DNA of 64,000 nt from a virus. This document shows positions 6,843 to 14,265 of the stretch, one piece after another; within the stretch, counting starts at the first letter, position 1; the number at the start of each line of letters is the position of its first letter. The notes beneath the pieces were generated by a model, which made no database searches, was not told the origin of the DNA, and saw nothing but the letters and a program-made list of their open reading frames with translations. The stretch lies in the IMG/VR virus record IMGVR_UViG_3300012147_000006, positions 62,001-126,000 of that record; one strand, written 5' to 3'. The translations under genes were made by a program, and so were the position numbers.

Positions 6843-7139
6843 TTACGCCTCCCATAACATTACGGTTCCAGGGTCGTTGAACTCTGCATACCATCCACGC
6901 TCTTCAAGGAACTCATAAAACTTGTTGTTCACTCCGAATGTGTAGTAGTTGCTTCCACCGTCTTGTGAGTAGTAGTTGAATAAAGGCAGGTGGTTCATAA
7001 TAGGACCATCAATCCCGTCCTCTCCAGAAGTCCATATGCCTCCCTCTGCTCCGTCAAACTGTTCTGTTGTTCTTAGTAACATTTTTGGAAACATTCCTTC
7101 TAATTCCGCTGTCAACTCTTCTCTTGTCAATACGCTCAT
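6843..7139 (-). CDS. Conserved phage hypothetical, GGIWTSGEDG motif, 98 aa
   Basis: GGIWTSGEDGIDG, LFNYYSQDG, YTFGV and FLEERGWYAEFNDPGTVMLW form a pattern I recall from phage hypothetical proteins. Soluble, no catalytic motif evident. Confidence 0.8.
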   Translation of the reverse strand: MSVLTREELTAELEGMFPKMLLRTTEQFDGAEGGIWTSGEDGIDGPIMNHLPLFNYYSQDGGSNYYTFGVNNKFYEFLEERGWYAEFNDPGTVMLWEA

Positions 7140-7165
7140 GTCTATGTGTTTTTTGGTTACAAGTG

Positions 7166-7194
7166 TATAACGATGAGTATTTAAAAAGTTACAA
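7166..7194 (-). promoter_or_regulatory. Early-type promoter element, copy 14
   Basis: Core AAATACTCA. The TAA in its TTGTA A C is the stop codon of the 7189-7692 gene. Confidence 0.85.
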
Positions 7195-7692
7195 AGCTCT
7201 CAAATAATCAGCAACTTCTTGGTCATCTCCTTGAAGGCCAGAGGCGCTTTTGTTGCACCATAGTTCAGCGGCTTCATCCCAGAAGTAGTCATCTCCCATA
7301 ATCATGTCATCAGAATCCTCTTCGTCATATCCCAGACAGCTGCAAATTTCCTCATGACTTTGCCCCCAGTCTTCTCTAAATCTCTTAATTCTCTCTTTTG
7401 TTGGCTTATTCATCTTCACCCCTTCTCCAAATACGTGACTTCCAATTGAATCAATAAATTCTCCATCTACATCAAATAAATCTATGACCAAGAAGTCTTC
7501 ATCTTCAAATTTAACTTGCGTAAAAGAATTGTCCTCGTGAGTAAGGTACACATAATCTTCCACGCCCTCATCATGGTTTGCTTCTACAATTGTTCTCACA
7601 TCGTATTCTCTACTCTCTCCGAGTTTGGTTACTACAATGGTTGTTGGCGTGGTAATCTCAAGAACCCAGCCCTCATGTTCAAATTTTCTCAT
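7189..7692 (-). CDS. Acidic hypothetical protein, 167 aa
   Basis: Beta-rich N-terminal half (GWVLEITTPTTIVVTKLGES, DEDFLVIDLFDVDGE) and helical C-terminus with KERIKRFREDWGQSHEEICS, which looks like a small HTH-like segment. Stop codon lies inside promoter copy 14. Function unknown. Confidence 0.8.
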   Translation of the reverse strand: MRKFEHEGWVLEITTPTTIVVTKLGESREYDVRTIVEANHDEGVEDYVYLTHEDNSFTQVKFEDEDFLVIDLFDVDGEFIDSIGSHVFGEGVKMNKPTKERIKRFREDWGQSHEEICSCLGYDEEDSDDMIMGDDYFWDEAAELWCNKSASGLQGDDQEVADYLRAL

Positions 7693-7714
7693 ATCTTTTG
7701 TTTTAGTCTGGTGT

Positions 7715-7743
7715 TATAACGACCCAGATTTAAAAAGTTACAA
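7715..7743 (-). promoter_or_regulatory. Early-type promoter element, copy 15
   Basis: Core AAATCTGGG. Drives the gene at 7692. Confidence 0.8.
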
Positions 7744-7752
7744 AACACAAAT

Positions 7753-7774
7753 ACCCCAACTTGTAGGCTGGGGC
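7753..7774 (-). terminator. Hairpin, weak terminator
   Basis: GCCCCAGCC/GGTTGGGG-like stem without a perfect T-run, in a 139-base 3' untranslated stretch after the 7883-8074 gene. The rest of that stretch has short inverted repeats (GGTTAAAACC) but no ORF. Confidence 0.45.
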
Positions 7775-7882
7775 ATTCTGGACTGACAAATGGTTTTAAC
7801 CATTCAAACAAAAGTGGTAACCGCCATTATCGGCTACCTACGGAATGGGTACGAGACCCAGCAGAGGAGACAAACCCTCCAT

Positions 7883-8074
7883 TTAATTTTTATCATTCAA
7901 GGCTTTCACTGTAGAGACGTACTTTGTCTGTAGGTCTTCTGCTGCGGCTTCATCCATCTCCTTGAGACGGGTAATCAATTTGCCTATCCCAGCGTCCTTA
8001 ACTGTTAATTCTCCTTTGGAAACCTTGCTAATGTTTCCTATAATTTTTCTTTCTAATTGTCTTGCGAAACTCAT
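7883..8074 (-). CDS. Small helical hypothetical protein, 63 aa
   Basis: MSFARQLERKIIGNISKVSKG, then IGKLITRLKEMDEAAAEDLQ; amphipathic helices, possibly dimerising. Single-gene unit. Confidence 0.75.
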   Translation of the reverse strand: MSFARQLERKIIGNISKVSKGELTVKDAGIGKLITRLKEMDEAAAEDLQTKYVSTVKALNDKN

Positions 8075-8098
8075 CTGTGTGTTTTTTGGTTACAAGTG

Positions 8099-8127
8099 TA
8101 TAACGACACGAATTTAAAAAGTTACAA
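8099..8127 (-). promoter_or_regulatory. Early-type promoter element, copy 16
   Basis: Core AAATTCGTG. Drives the gene at 8074. Confidence 0.85.
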
Positions 8128-8298
8128 TTAATCTTCTGTAATTTCTGTAATCAAAATATCATCATCATAAGTTCCCTCTAATTCATCAACGCCGCCATGA
8201 ACATTTGCAACTTGCATTTTTCTTGCAATATCTAATAGTCTTGTTGCAATTTGGTCAACTGTACCACTTCCTGCAATTTTAATTTCAAAGTTTTTCAT
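8128..8298 (-). CDS. Small hypothetical protein, 56 aa
   Basis: MKNFEIKIAGSGTVDQIATRL, then an acidic C-terminus (YDDDILITEITED). Starts 5 bases after the stop of the 8304-8699 gene and shares its promoter. The IKIAGSGTVDQIATRLLDIA pattern resembles small phage proteins of unknown role. Confidence 0.75.
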   Translation of the reverse strand: MKNFEIKIAGSGTVDQIATRLLDIARKMQVANVHGGVDELEGTYDDDILITEITED

Positions 8299-8303
8299 AT
8301 ATA

Positions 8304-8699
8304 TTAAATTAAATGGTTTCCATTCAAATATTCTCTTGCACTCTCAAACTCTTCTTTGTACTCATCACTTTCAGAACTCTCAAAGTCAAATCCATTCTCA
8401 CTTGAAATGCTTTCCAATTCATCAACAACGTTACAGTGCATATAAATTGGCTCTTCATCTGAAATGTTCTCATCAACTTTATCACGAATCTCATCACTCA
8501 CTTCATTCTCAATCACGTAGTAAAGAGGTGTTAACTCATAAGAAGGTGTAATCTCACAAAGGTTTGTAGTTACAGAACTATCGTACATATAAACCGTTTC
8601 AATCTTTCCACAAGCATCTTGAAGTTGTTGTTTCCAAAATCTTGTTTCATCAATTGCTATTACTCTAATTTCGCTTTTTACTAATGTTGTAGTTTCCAT
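8304..8699 (-). CDS. Acidic hypothetical protein, 131 aa
   Basis: METTTLVKSEIRVIAIDETRFW, then alternating strands and Ser/Glu-rich segments (SENGFDFESSESDEYKEEF). Could mimic nucleic acid by charge, but nothing specific supports this. Confidence 0.75.
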   Translation of the reverse strand: METTTLVKSEIRVIAIDETRFWKQQLQDACGKIETVYMYDSSVTTNLCEITPSYELTPLYYVIENEVSDEIRDKVDENISDEEPIYMHCNVVDELESISSENGFDFESSESDEYKEEFESAREYLNGNHLI

Positions 8700-8724
8700 A
8701 ATTTCTTTTTTTTGGTTATATCTG

Positions 8725-8753
8725 TATAACGATTAATTTTTAAAAAGTTACAA
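8725..8753 (-). promoter_or_regulatory. Early-type promoter element, copy 17
   Basis: Core AAAAATTAA. Drives 8699 and 8298. Confidence 0.85.
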
Positions 8754-8784
8754 AAAAAGCCCAGAAGAAAATCCTCTGGGCTCT
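8753..8784 (-). terminator. Intrinsic terminator
   Basis: AGAGCCCAGAGG...CTTCTGGGCT followed by seven T on the minus strand. Confidence 0.8.
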
Positions 8785-8941
8785 CATATTGTTCGTTATA
8801 TGCAATGTAAAAGTTTTATTAGTGTGTAACACCACCCTTGCAATTATACAGCATATAACACTGTTCAACACCGTTGCCATAAGTGTTTTAATAGTAGGTA
8901 TCACCATTCTACCATTATATGAACATATCGTTTCCTATTTG
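8785..8941 (-). ncRNA. Candidate transcript with no secure ORF
   Basis: Begins AATAGGAAACGATATG, the same 5' start as candidate small RNA b. A 56-codon frame starting MVIPTIKTLMATVL is open but runs through the terminator and into promoter copy 17, so I do not accept it as a gene. Confidence 0.35.
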
Positions 8942-8970
8942 TATAACGAAATCAATTTAAAAAGTTACAA
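8942..8970 (-). promoter_or_regulatory. Early-type promoter element, copy 18 (no clear ORF)
   Basis: Core AAATTGATT. Confidence 0.8.
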
Positions 8971-9252
8971 TTATCTTCTTCTATGGCTAAAATTTCTTTT
9001 TTTAGCCAAATGTTTACCTTTTTGTTTTGTTTCTCTAAATTTAGAAAATGGAACTTTATCTGGTTCAATAAAAACCTCTGGCATTTCTAAAATATCATTT
9101 CTGGTAATTAGAAATACTTCTGGCTCTGGCTCAAAAACATTCTTAACGTCATCAACTACTATGGTATAGCCTTGCTCCATTGCAAGTTCCATCAAAGCTA
9201 ACTTTGCACCAGCAGAACCACCGCTACCGCATCCCACAACAACTACATTCAT
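8971..9252 (-). CDS. Small protein with Rossmann-like GxGxxG start, 93 aa
   Basis: MNVVVVGCGSGGSAGAKLAL resembles the first strand, glycine loop and helix of a nucleotide-binding Rossmann fold, but the protein is too short to be a full domain. C-terminus strongly basic (KHLAKKRNFSHRRR). ATGA overlap with the gene before it. Confidence 0.75.
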   Translation of the reverse strand: MNVVVVGCGSGGSAGAKLALMELAMEQGYTIVVDDVKNVFEPEPEVFLITRNDILEMPEVFIEPDKVPFSKFRETKQKGKHLAKKRNFSHRRR

Positions 9253-9584
9253 ATTGCTACGTTTGTGTAAAACATGAACATTCTCTCGTCATTCATGTGA
9301 ACCCAGACATGACTTCTGGTTCTTCCACATTCAAACTTTCCTGTTCTTTTTGCAGTATCAGAATTACAGAAAGTTCTGCAATCAATCAGCATCTTATCCA
9401 GAACTTCATCATCAAATGCTTTTGTATGTTCGTCTGGCTCTTCCTCTCTGGCAATTTGCAATTCAGCAATTCCCGTATTGTTCCAGAATCTCATACATTC
9501 AAGTAAGTTTCTTGAAATGTAGTTAGACGCACCTTTGAAGGCGTTCTCTACTTTAATTTCTACTATCTGTGTCTGTGTGTCCAT
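9249..9584 (-). CDS. Hypothetical protein, 111 aa; leaderless-type start
   Basis: Starts MDTQTQIVEIKVENAFKGAS, 5 bases after TTATA of the promoter (TTATACAGATATG). Acidic middle, RTGKFECGRTRSHVWVHMND in the second half. Overlaps the next gene by ATGA. Confidence 0.8.
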   Translation of the reverse strand: MDTQTQIVEIKVENAFKGASNYISRNLLECMRFWNNTGIAELQIAREEEPDEHTKAFDDEVLDKMLIDCRTFCNSDTAKRTGKFECGRTRSHVWVHMNDERMFMFYTNVAI

Positions 9585-9589
9585 ATCTG

Positions 9590-9618
9590 TATAACGATGG
9601 TTTTTTAAAAAGTTACAA
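9590..9618 (-). promoter_or_regulatory. Early-type promoter element, copy 19 (leaderless class)
   Basis: Core AAAAAACCA, followed by CAGATATG. Confidence 0.85.
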
Positions 9619-9659
9619 AAAGCGAAAGAGGATAACAACCTCAGTCATTACCCTCTCTC
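9617..9659 (-). terminator. Probable terminator, imperfect
   Basis: GAGGGTAATGACTGAGGTTGTTATCCTC then a T-containing tail, downstream of the 9687 gene. Confidence 0.5.
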
Positions 9660-9686
9660 TATGTTCATAACCAAACAAACAAATAT

Positions 9687-10157
9687 CTATTTTTGCAACT
9701 TGTTTTTCAAGTCCAATAATCCCATATAGCCAAGTTCGTTTTCGTCACATTTTCTGTCGCTAATGTTATTATTAATCAATTGCAAAACTGCTGTTAATTC
9801 TCTATCAGTAAATTCTAATTGAGTTTTATCATTTACATCTTCTATTGGTGTAAATGCGTCCACTATTTCGCAAAGTTGTTCAAACTCAATTCCACTATGT
9901 GCATAACTGTAACCGCTTTCGCTAATCAATGCGTATGGAGAAACTGCAACAACATAAGTTGAAGCTCCATCAATGTTGTACATCAATTCATCATCTTTGC
10001 CGTTTTCTAATTTTAGAACGTTCTCGCTGACAACATTGCTTTTTACTCCTATCCCTTTTGTATTAACAAGTTCAATTATTTTCTGAATAACCTCTTGCTC
10101 AATTTCCTCTAATTTATCTTTAAATCCTTTTGCTATTGCTTTAGTGTTTTTAGTTAT
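9687..10157 (-). CDS. Hypothetical protein, ~156 aa, no canonical start codon
   Basis: The frame is open from promoter copy 20 to the TAA at 9687, and upstream of the first usable codons (TTG-ATG at 9986) it encodes a coherent helical stretch (FKDKLEEIEQEVIQKIIELV). No ATG, GTG or TTG exists before it. I set the start at ATA 10157, in the usual position; ATA at about 10136 is an alternative. C-terminus: FTDRELTAVLQLINNNI. Confidence 0.6.
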   Translation of the reverse strand: MTKNTKAIAKGFKDKLEEIEQEVIQKIIELVNTKGIGVKSNVVSENVLKLENGKDDELMYNIDGASTYVVAVSPYALISESGYSYAHSGIEFEQLCEIVDAFTPIEDVNDKTQLEFTDRELTAVLQLINNNISDRKCDENELGYMGLLDLKNKLQK

Positions 10158-10160
10158 GTT

Positions 10161-10189
10161 TATAACGATTTGTTTTTAAAAAGTTACAA
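10161..10189 (-). promoter_or_regulatory. Early-type promoter element, copy 20
   Basis: Core AAAAACAAA. Drives the gene without a canonical start. Confidence 0.85.
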
Positions 10190-10438
10190 TCAATCTTCTA
10201 AGTTAAACACTTCATTTTCATCCTTACCCAATACATCAACTGCGTAGTCTTGAATGTGGTCAATCAAATGAATAATGCCTTGCACTTCGTTAATTTTTTC
10301 TTCACTAACGGTTTTAATTATCCCATTCTTTACACCTTTAACTGCACCCAATATTTCAATCAATGCTTCCTTTTGCTCTCTTAACTTATTAAAGTCAATG
10401 AAGTCTATAATGTCGTCTGCTGAATCAAATTCTGCCAT
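10190..10438 (-). CDS. Acidic helical protein, 82 aa
   Basis: MAEFDSADDIIDFIDFNKLR, then helices and an acidic end (GKDENEVFNLED). The stop touches promoter copy 20. Unknown. Confidence 0.75.
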   Translation of the reverse strand: MAEFDSADDIIDFIDFNKLREQKEALIEILGAVKGVKNGIIKTVSEEKINEVQGIIHLIDHIQDYAVDVLGKDENEVFNLED

Positions 10439-10465
10439 GTCTTAAAGTTTTATTGGTTATGTTTG

Positions 10466-10494
10466 TATAACGATTTGTTTTTAAAAAGTTACAA
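10466..10494 (-). promoter_or_regulatory. Early-type promoter element, copy 21
   Basis: Core AAAAACAAA, identical to copy 20. The end of the 10489 gene overlaps it. Confidence 0.85.
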
Positions 10495-10830
10495 TATATT
10501 AATAATCTTTTTTGTCTTCTCTAAATCAGGCAATCCGTTGAACTCTCTTGAAAGTTCTTTGTAGTTCTTTACCAAGTACTCAAGCGTAATTACTTGCACG
10601 TAATTGTATTTATCTCCATACACCAAAATTGCGTGGTATCTATCAGAATAAAGTTCGTTGAACTCCTTAACTCCATCAAACAACATATCAGAATTTGAAT
10701 CCTTTGTTGCTTCATCATAGAACTTTCCAAATGCAATGGTAGATTTTTCTTCCTCTTCCTCCTGACGTTCTTCTGCTAAGTCCCATAGCACCACAGACTT
10801 CAGGTCTTTAAATAATTTTCGCTTACTCAT
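10489..10830 (-). CDS. Hypothetical protein, 113 aa
   Basis: MSKRKLFKDLKSVVLWDLAE, a Glu run (EERQEEEEEK), then mixed segments. The TAA of TTGTAAC-like sequence serves as stop. Overlaps the 3' end of the preceding gene by 8 bases. Confidence 0.75.
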   Translation of the reverse strand: MSKRKLFKDLKSVVLWDLAEERQEEEEEKSTIAFGKFYDEATKDSNSDMLFDGVKEFNELYSDRYHAILVYGDKYNYVQVITLEYLVKNYKELSREFNGLPDLEKTKKIINIL

Positions 10831-11005
10831 CTTCTAATAAATCTTTACAAGCCCCAATGAATAAATCTAATTCGTTCTGCTCTGACTCTCCCGCTTCTAT
10901 TTCATCTTGCATAAGTTGAAACATATCGTTAACTTCATCTTTTAATTCAGGGTTCTTTCCTAAAAACTCTTTTGCAAATTCTTGTGCTTCTGCTGTTGCG
11001 CTCAT
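10823..11005 (-). CDS. Acidic helical protein, 60 aa
   Basis: MSATAEAQEFAKEFLGKNPE, largely helical and acidic. First gene of the pair with 10489-10830. Confidence 0.7.
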   Translation of the reverse strand: MSATAEAQEFAKEFLGKNPELKDEVNDMFQLMQDEIEAGESEQNELDLFIGACKDLLEDE

Positions 11006-11029
11006 GTTATAATGTTTTTGTTACAAGTG

Positions 11030-11058
11030 TATAACGATGAGTATTTAAAAAGTTACAA
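11030..11058 (-). promoter_or_regulatory. Early-type promoter element, copy 22
   Basis: Core AAATACTCA. Drives 11005 and 10830. Confidence 0.85.
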
Positions 11059-11085
11059 GCTGACGCTTTTCCGCTTCGCTTACAA

Positions 11086-11508
11086 TTATGACTTTAAGTA
11101 AAAGTTGTGGTGTTTTTCAAGAATTTCTCTTTGAATCGCTACTTCTTTAATCGCTTCATCAAGTTTTTTTGAATACTTCGCTTCAACTTCTTCAATGAGT
11201 CCATCGACTCTAATTCTTTTATGAAAGAAGGTACGGTTTATGCGCTCTTTTTCAGCCTTAATTCGGTTTATAATACTTTCCTTGGTTTGAAGCGCTCCTG
11301 TATATTCTAAAGACTTTACACAATGAAATGAAGGCTTCATAATTTCTTCGAACTCTGTTTTGAATTCTGAAATGCTTTTGCCAGCATATTTTTCATTTAG
11401 TTTGTCTTCCATCTTTCCTTCGTGAGGAAAATCTGTAATAACACCATCTTTTACGTTAATAAAAATAGGGTGTCCAAATGCTCTGTCTATATAAAATTGT
11501 GCGTCCAT
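11086..11508 (-). CDS. Helical hypothetical protein, 140 aa; leaderless-type start
   Basis: MDAQFYIDRAFGHPIFINVK; C-terminal 70 residues are Lys/Glu coiled-coil-like (INRIKAEKERINRTFFHKRI). ATG lies in TTATACAGATATG. Its 3' end (11059-11085) has AAGCGAAGCGGAAAAGCG, close to a sequence after the 12304 gene. Confidence 0.8.
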   Translation of the reverse strand: MDAQFYIDRAFGHPIFINVKDGVITDFPHEGKMEDKLNEKYAGKSISEFKTEFEEIMKPSFHCVKSLEYTGALQTKESIINRIKAEKERINRTFFHKRIRVDGLIEEVEAKYSKKLDEAIKEVAIQREILEKHHNFYLKS

Positions 11509-11513
11509 ATCTG

Positions 11514-11542
11514 TATAACGATTGAAGTTTAAAAAGTTACAA
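11514..11542 (-). promoter_or_regulatory. Early-type promoter element, copy 23 (leaderless class)
   Basis: Core AAACTTCAA. Confidence 0.85.
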
Positions 11543-11543
11543 T

Positions 11544-11819
11544 TTAACGAATCTCAATTGTTAAAAGTTTTGACTGCGCATTATAATAAAAATGCGCTTT
11601 ATTGTTGTCGAACTCTGAACTCACGTAAAAACGACCCAACCTTTTCTCTGTTATCGTTCTCTGCTTGTCCAATTGCCCCAGCAACTCAAAACCAATAGCG
11701 TTAGCCTTTTTCATGCTGGGCATCTTTCCTAAAAAACCACCAGCTTTAATAATATCTTTGACTAATTCGCTGGTAGTTATTTCACTTTTTAACCAGCTGG
11801 CTATATTTAACTTTCTCAT
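11544..11819 (-). CDS. Hypothetical protein, 91 aa
   Basis: MRKLNIASWLKSEITTSELV; ends FDNNKAHFYYNAQSKLLTIEI, a beta hairpin. Third gene of a unit, ATGA overlap with the previous gene. Confidence 0.75.
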   Translation of the reverse strand: MRKLNIASWLKSEITTSELVKDIIKAGGFLGKMPSMKKANAIGFELLGQLDKQRTITEKRLGRFYVSSEFDNNKAHFYYNAQSKLLTIEIR

Positions 11820-12010
11820 TTCTTTATCATTGTTTGTGAATACTCATTTTCAAAAGTAGTATCTTTGTGTTGAGTTCCCGAAAATCTGTTTTGTTGGTGT
11901 ACCGTCACCACTTGGTGAGAACCCAACGGCTCCCACCCTTCAGCTTGCATGTCAGCAATCTTTTTATTAAGACCGCTTGCGTGTCTTGAAGTAATTATTT
12001 TCTGCTCCAT
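11816..12010 (-). CDS. DUF1737-like protein, 64 aa
   Basis: MEQKIITSRHASGLNKKI, MQAEGWEPLGSHQVVTVHQQ and SGTQHKDTTFENEYSQTMIK match the DUF1737 pattern of small phage and bacterial proteins. Start set at 12010, where ATG overlaps the previous stop (TAATG). Biochemical role of the domain is unknown. Confidence 0.8.
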   Translation of the reverse strand: MEQKIITSRHASGLNKKIADMQAEGWEPLGSHQVVTVHQQNRFSGTQHKDTTFENEYSQTMIKK

Positions 12011-12225
12011 TATTTTATCTTTAGTTCTTTTCTTAACCATGCGTTACCTTCCCTATTAGGACTTACAATAAATCCTCTTCCCGTTTCAGCGTGCTGAATC
12101 GAGCCACCGTATCCGTTTTCAAGAATGTTAATTGCATTTTCTGCGCTATACTGACCCCCATCACTTGGTTGAAGGCAGTGGTTTTCGAAGTCATCTTCTC
12201 CTAAAGCTTTACTAATTTCGTACAT
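12010..12225 (-). CDS. Hypothetical protein, 71 aa
   Basis: MYEISKALGEDDFENHCLQP; then Gly-rich SDGGQYSAENAINILENGYGG. First gene of the three-gene unit 12225-11544. Confidence 0.75.
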   Translation of the reverse strand: MYEISKALGEDDFENHCLQPSDGGQYSAENAINILENGYGGSIQHAETGRGFIVSPNREGNAWLRKELKIK

Positions 12226-12253
12226 AAGTTGTTATATTAATTTGTTACAATTA

Positions 12254-12282
12254 TATAACGATGCGAATTTAAAAAGTTACAA
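12254..12282 (-). promoter_or_regulatory. Early-type promoter element, copy 24
   Basis: Core AAATTCGCA. Drives 12225-11544. Confidence 0.85.
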
Positions 12283-12303
12283 ACTAACGTTTTTCAGCTT
12301 TGC

Positions 12304-12489
12304 TTACAAAGGGAGAGTTCCGTTTTTGTTACCGAACTTAATAATGTTTTTGACTTGCTCACAATTTTCAATAACAGTCTTACCACCAAATTCAACTTTA
12401 ACCTTTATTAGGGAGAGTCTTAAATCTTGTTGTTCTTGGTTTAAATTTTGTCCTTGTGTCAGTTGGTCGAGCGCTTGATTAATTGTCAT
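12304..12489 (-). CDS. Small Gln-rich hypothetical protein, 61 aa
   Basis: MTINQALDQLTQGQNLNQEQ. Ends NGTLPL with ACTCTCCCTTTGTAA, so the CTCTCCC motif is its last codons. Third gene of the unit from promoter copy 25. Confidence 0.7.
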   Translation of the reverse strand: MTINQALDQLTQGQNLNQEQQDLRLSLIKVKVEFGGKTVIENCEQVKNIIKFGNKNGTLPL

Positions 12490-12529
12490 TTTGAGTGTAT
12501 TTAATTACTTCTATAAATATAGGGAGAAT

Positions 12530-12934
12530 TTATAAACTTTCAAAACTTTTCCATGTCAATTCCCACGCTAAATCTTCAAATTCGTTTTTAGTTAAACCCT
12601 TTTCAATTGACTTTAAAAAATCAAAAGTATCTTTGTCTTTTTTTATTTGACGTTTTCTACTTTTAAATGAATCTCTAAAGAAATGCCAACGCTTTAAACT
12701 AAATTTAATTGAAGCTACGTCTTTAAATGGAATGTAAGCTCCTGCAACGCCATATCCACCTATTGTGTTGGCGAAAACTTTATGACACCTTACAAACCTT
12801 CTATCTCCGTCTGAAAAGTTGTAACAAAAGTAGTACCCAGTCACTCTATAGCTTCTACCATCTTTTGTTTGAAAACTCGACAAACCTATGCAGGTGAAAA
12901 GTTTTATCAACCTTTTTTTAATCCAGTTTTTCAT
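12530..12934 (-). CDS. Basic hypothetical protein, 134 aa
   Basis: MKNWIKKRLIKLFTCIGLSS is basic-hydrophobic, then GRSYRVTGYYFCYNFSDGDRR, strands and a Lys/Arg stretch (FRDSFKSRKRQIKKDK). Possibly nucleic-acid binding by charge. Unknown family. Confidence 0.75.
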   Translation of the reverse strand: MKNWIKKRLIKLFTCIGLSSFQTKDGRSYRVTGYYFCYNFSDGDRRFVRCHKVFANTIGGYGVAGAYIPFKDVASIKFSLKRWHFFRDSFKSRKRQIKKDKDTFDFLKSIEKGLTKNEFEDLAWELTWKSFESL

Positions 12935-12937
12935 ATC

Positions 12938-13156
12938 TTAGTTCAGTGTTGCCTTCCAAAATGTATTTCTTTTTGAAAGTAGTTGAGAATATCTGTTTGC
13001 TTTTTGAATTGCCTCTGTAACATCCGCATGGTTGTCGGGCATAATTCCAATTCCATTTGAATCGAAAACCTCTAATTTAAGTTTAGCAATTTCTTCTGTG
13101 AATTCGAATGGCAATCCTGCCAATCCGTCTATTATTTCATCTTTGTCAAATCTCAT
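12938..13156 (-). CDS. Hypothetical protein, 72 aa
   Basis: MRFDKDEIIDGLAGLPFEF, then MPDNHADVTEAIQKANRYSQ. First gene of a three-gene unit. Confidence 0.75.
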   Translation of the reverse strand: MRFDKDEIIDGLAGLPFEFTEEIAKLKLEVFDSNGIGIMPDNHADVTEAIQKANRYSQLLSKRNTFWKATLN

Positions 13157-13180
13157 CTTGTTATGTTTTGGTTACATAAG

Positions 13181-13209
13181 TATAACGATGAATATTTAAA
13201 AAGTTACAA
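13181..13209 (-). promoter_or_regulatory. Early-type promoter element, copy 25
   Basis: Core AAATATTCA. Drives 13156-12304. Confidence 0.85.
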
Positions 13210-13238
13210 AAAAGCCCCCAAACTAATTGAGGGCTTTT
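13208..13238 (-). terminator. Intrinsic terminator
   Basis: AAAAGCCCTCAATTAGTTTGGGGGCTTTTTT on the minus strand, following the 13242 gene; it overlaps the end of promoter copy 25. Confidence 0.85.
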
Positions 13239-13241
13239 GTT

Positions 13242-13559
13242 TTATTTTCTTTCTATTCTGTGGTCAATTGTCTGCACCAATACGTCAACGTAAACGTTTT
13301 CATCAATGCTAATTACTTTGCCTTTAAGCGTGGTTAAAATTACTTTGAATGTATCATCCCACCCTAAAATAATGTAAACGTGTCCCTTATGCAAAAATCC
13401 TTCTGACTTGAATCTTAAAAACTTGTCTTTGTTAATTGTCCAAGCGTGCGCACCCCAGCACCATACTGTTTGAAGTCTTCTAAGGTTGTTAAACAAATCC
13501 TTTGGGTCAAATCCTCTTTCTCCTATTTCTGCTGGGTTTAAAACGTCTCCTACTTTCAT
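13242..13559 (-). CDS. Hypothetical protein, 105 aa
   Basis: MKVGDVLNPAEIGERGFDPK, LRRLQTVWCWGAHAWTINKD and HKGHVYIILGWDDTFKVIL; small beta-rich protein. The ATG after the promoter is chosen over the open upstream frame. Confidence 0.8.
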   Translation of the reverse strand: MKVGDVLNPAEIGERGFDPKDLFNNLRRLQTVWCWGAHAWTINKDKFLRFKSEGFLHKGHVYIILGWDDTFKVILTTLKGKVISIDENVYVDVLVQTIDHRIERK

Positions 13560-13588
13560 AATTTCCTTTTGTTTATTGGTTACATAGG

Positions 13589-13617
13589 TATAACGACACG
13601 AATTTAAAAAGTTACAA
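13589..13617 (-). promoter_or_regulatory. Early-type promoter element, copy 26
   Basis: Core AAATTCGTG, as copy 16. Drives the gene at 13559. Confidence 0.85.
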
Positions 13618-13618
13618 A

Positions 13619-13894
13619 TTAGTAAACCCAAGTTTGTTGAATCTCTATTTTAAAATCTTCCTCTCCTACTTCTGCTTCAACTCTAACAACAACATCTAAA
13701 GGTGGGCTATTTTTAACATCAGAAAACCCAAGACCGTCTTGAATTTTAATAGACGTAACTTTAGCGTCAAAATGACTTTCAATTGCTTTGGTAGCTTTTT
13801 TAACCAACTCTTCTTCGTCTGTAGTATTAGAAATAATTGTACCAATGTTCGGTGCTTCACAGTTGTCTAACTCTATAAGTGTTATTGCTATCAT
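13619..13894 (-). CDS. Hypothetical protein, 91 aa
   Basis: MIAITLIELDNCEAPNIGTI, then VKKATKAIESHFDAKVTSIK and strands ending IEIQQTWVY. Alternating alpha/beta. Unknown. Confidence 0.75.
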   Translation of the reverse strand: MIAITLIELDNCEAPNIGTIISNTTDEEELVKKATKAIESHFDAKVTSIKIQDGLGFSDVKNSPPLDVVVRVEAEVGEEDFKIEIQQTWVY

Positions 13895-13921
13895 AATTTT
13901 ATTTTTATTTGGTTATATCTG

Positions 13922-13950
13922 TATAACGACAGTAATTTAAAAAGTTACAA
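13922..13950 (-). promoter_or_regulatory. Early-type promoter element, copy 27
   Basis: Core AAATTACTG. Drives the gene at 13894. Confidence 0.85.
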
Positions 13951-14211
13951 TTACCAACCCATATTGGCTTCGGCTTGTTTTGCCATTCCTTTTGCAAGGT
14001 GCAACAAATAGTCAAATACATCTCCATTATGAAAATCTATTTTTACAAGCATTGTACGAATTTCTTTTTGCATCTCATTAGGAATGCCTTCAATGAATTC
14101 TATAAGGTTTTGGTATGTAATCCCAATGTGACCTTCAATTTTAATTTCAGCATCAACACTTTTACCTTTCTCTTCAATTAAATTTGCTAGGTATGTCTTA
14201 ATTTCGCTCAT
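13951..14211 (-). CDS. Helical hypothetical protein, 86 aa
   Basis: MSEIKTYLANLIEEKGKSVD, LIEFIEGIPNEMQKEIRTML, MAKQAEANMGW. Unknown. Confidence 0.75.
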   Translation of the reverse strand: MSEIKTYLANLIEEKGKSVDAEIKIEGHIGITYQNLIEFIEGIPNEMQKEIRTMLVKIDFHNGDVFDYLLHLAKGMAKQAEANMGW

Positions 14212-14236
14212 TGTCTTTATGTATTGGTTACATAGG

Positions 14237-14265
14237 TATAACGATAGGAATTTAAAAAGTTACAA
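14237..14265 (-). promoter_or_regulatory. Early-type promoter element, copy 28
   Basis: Core AAATTCCTA, as copy 4. Drives the gene at 14211. Confidence 0.85.

Noticed and set aside
8785-8930. 56-codon minus-strand ORF starting MVIPTIKTLMATVL
   Set aside because: It runs through a strong terminator and into the next promoter, so the frame is probably accidental.
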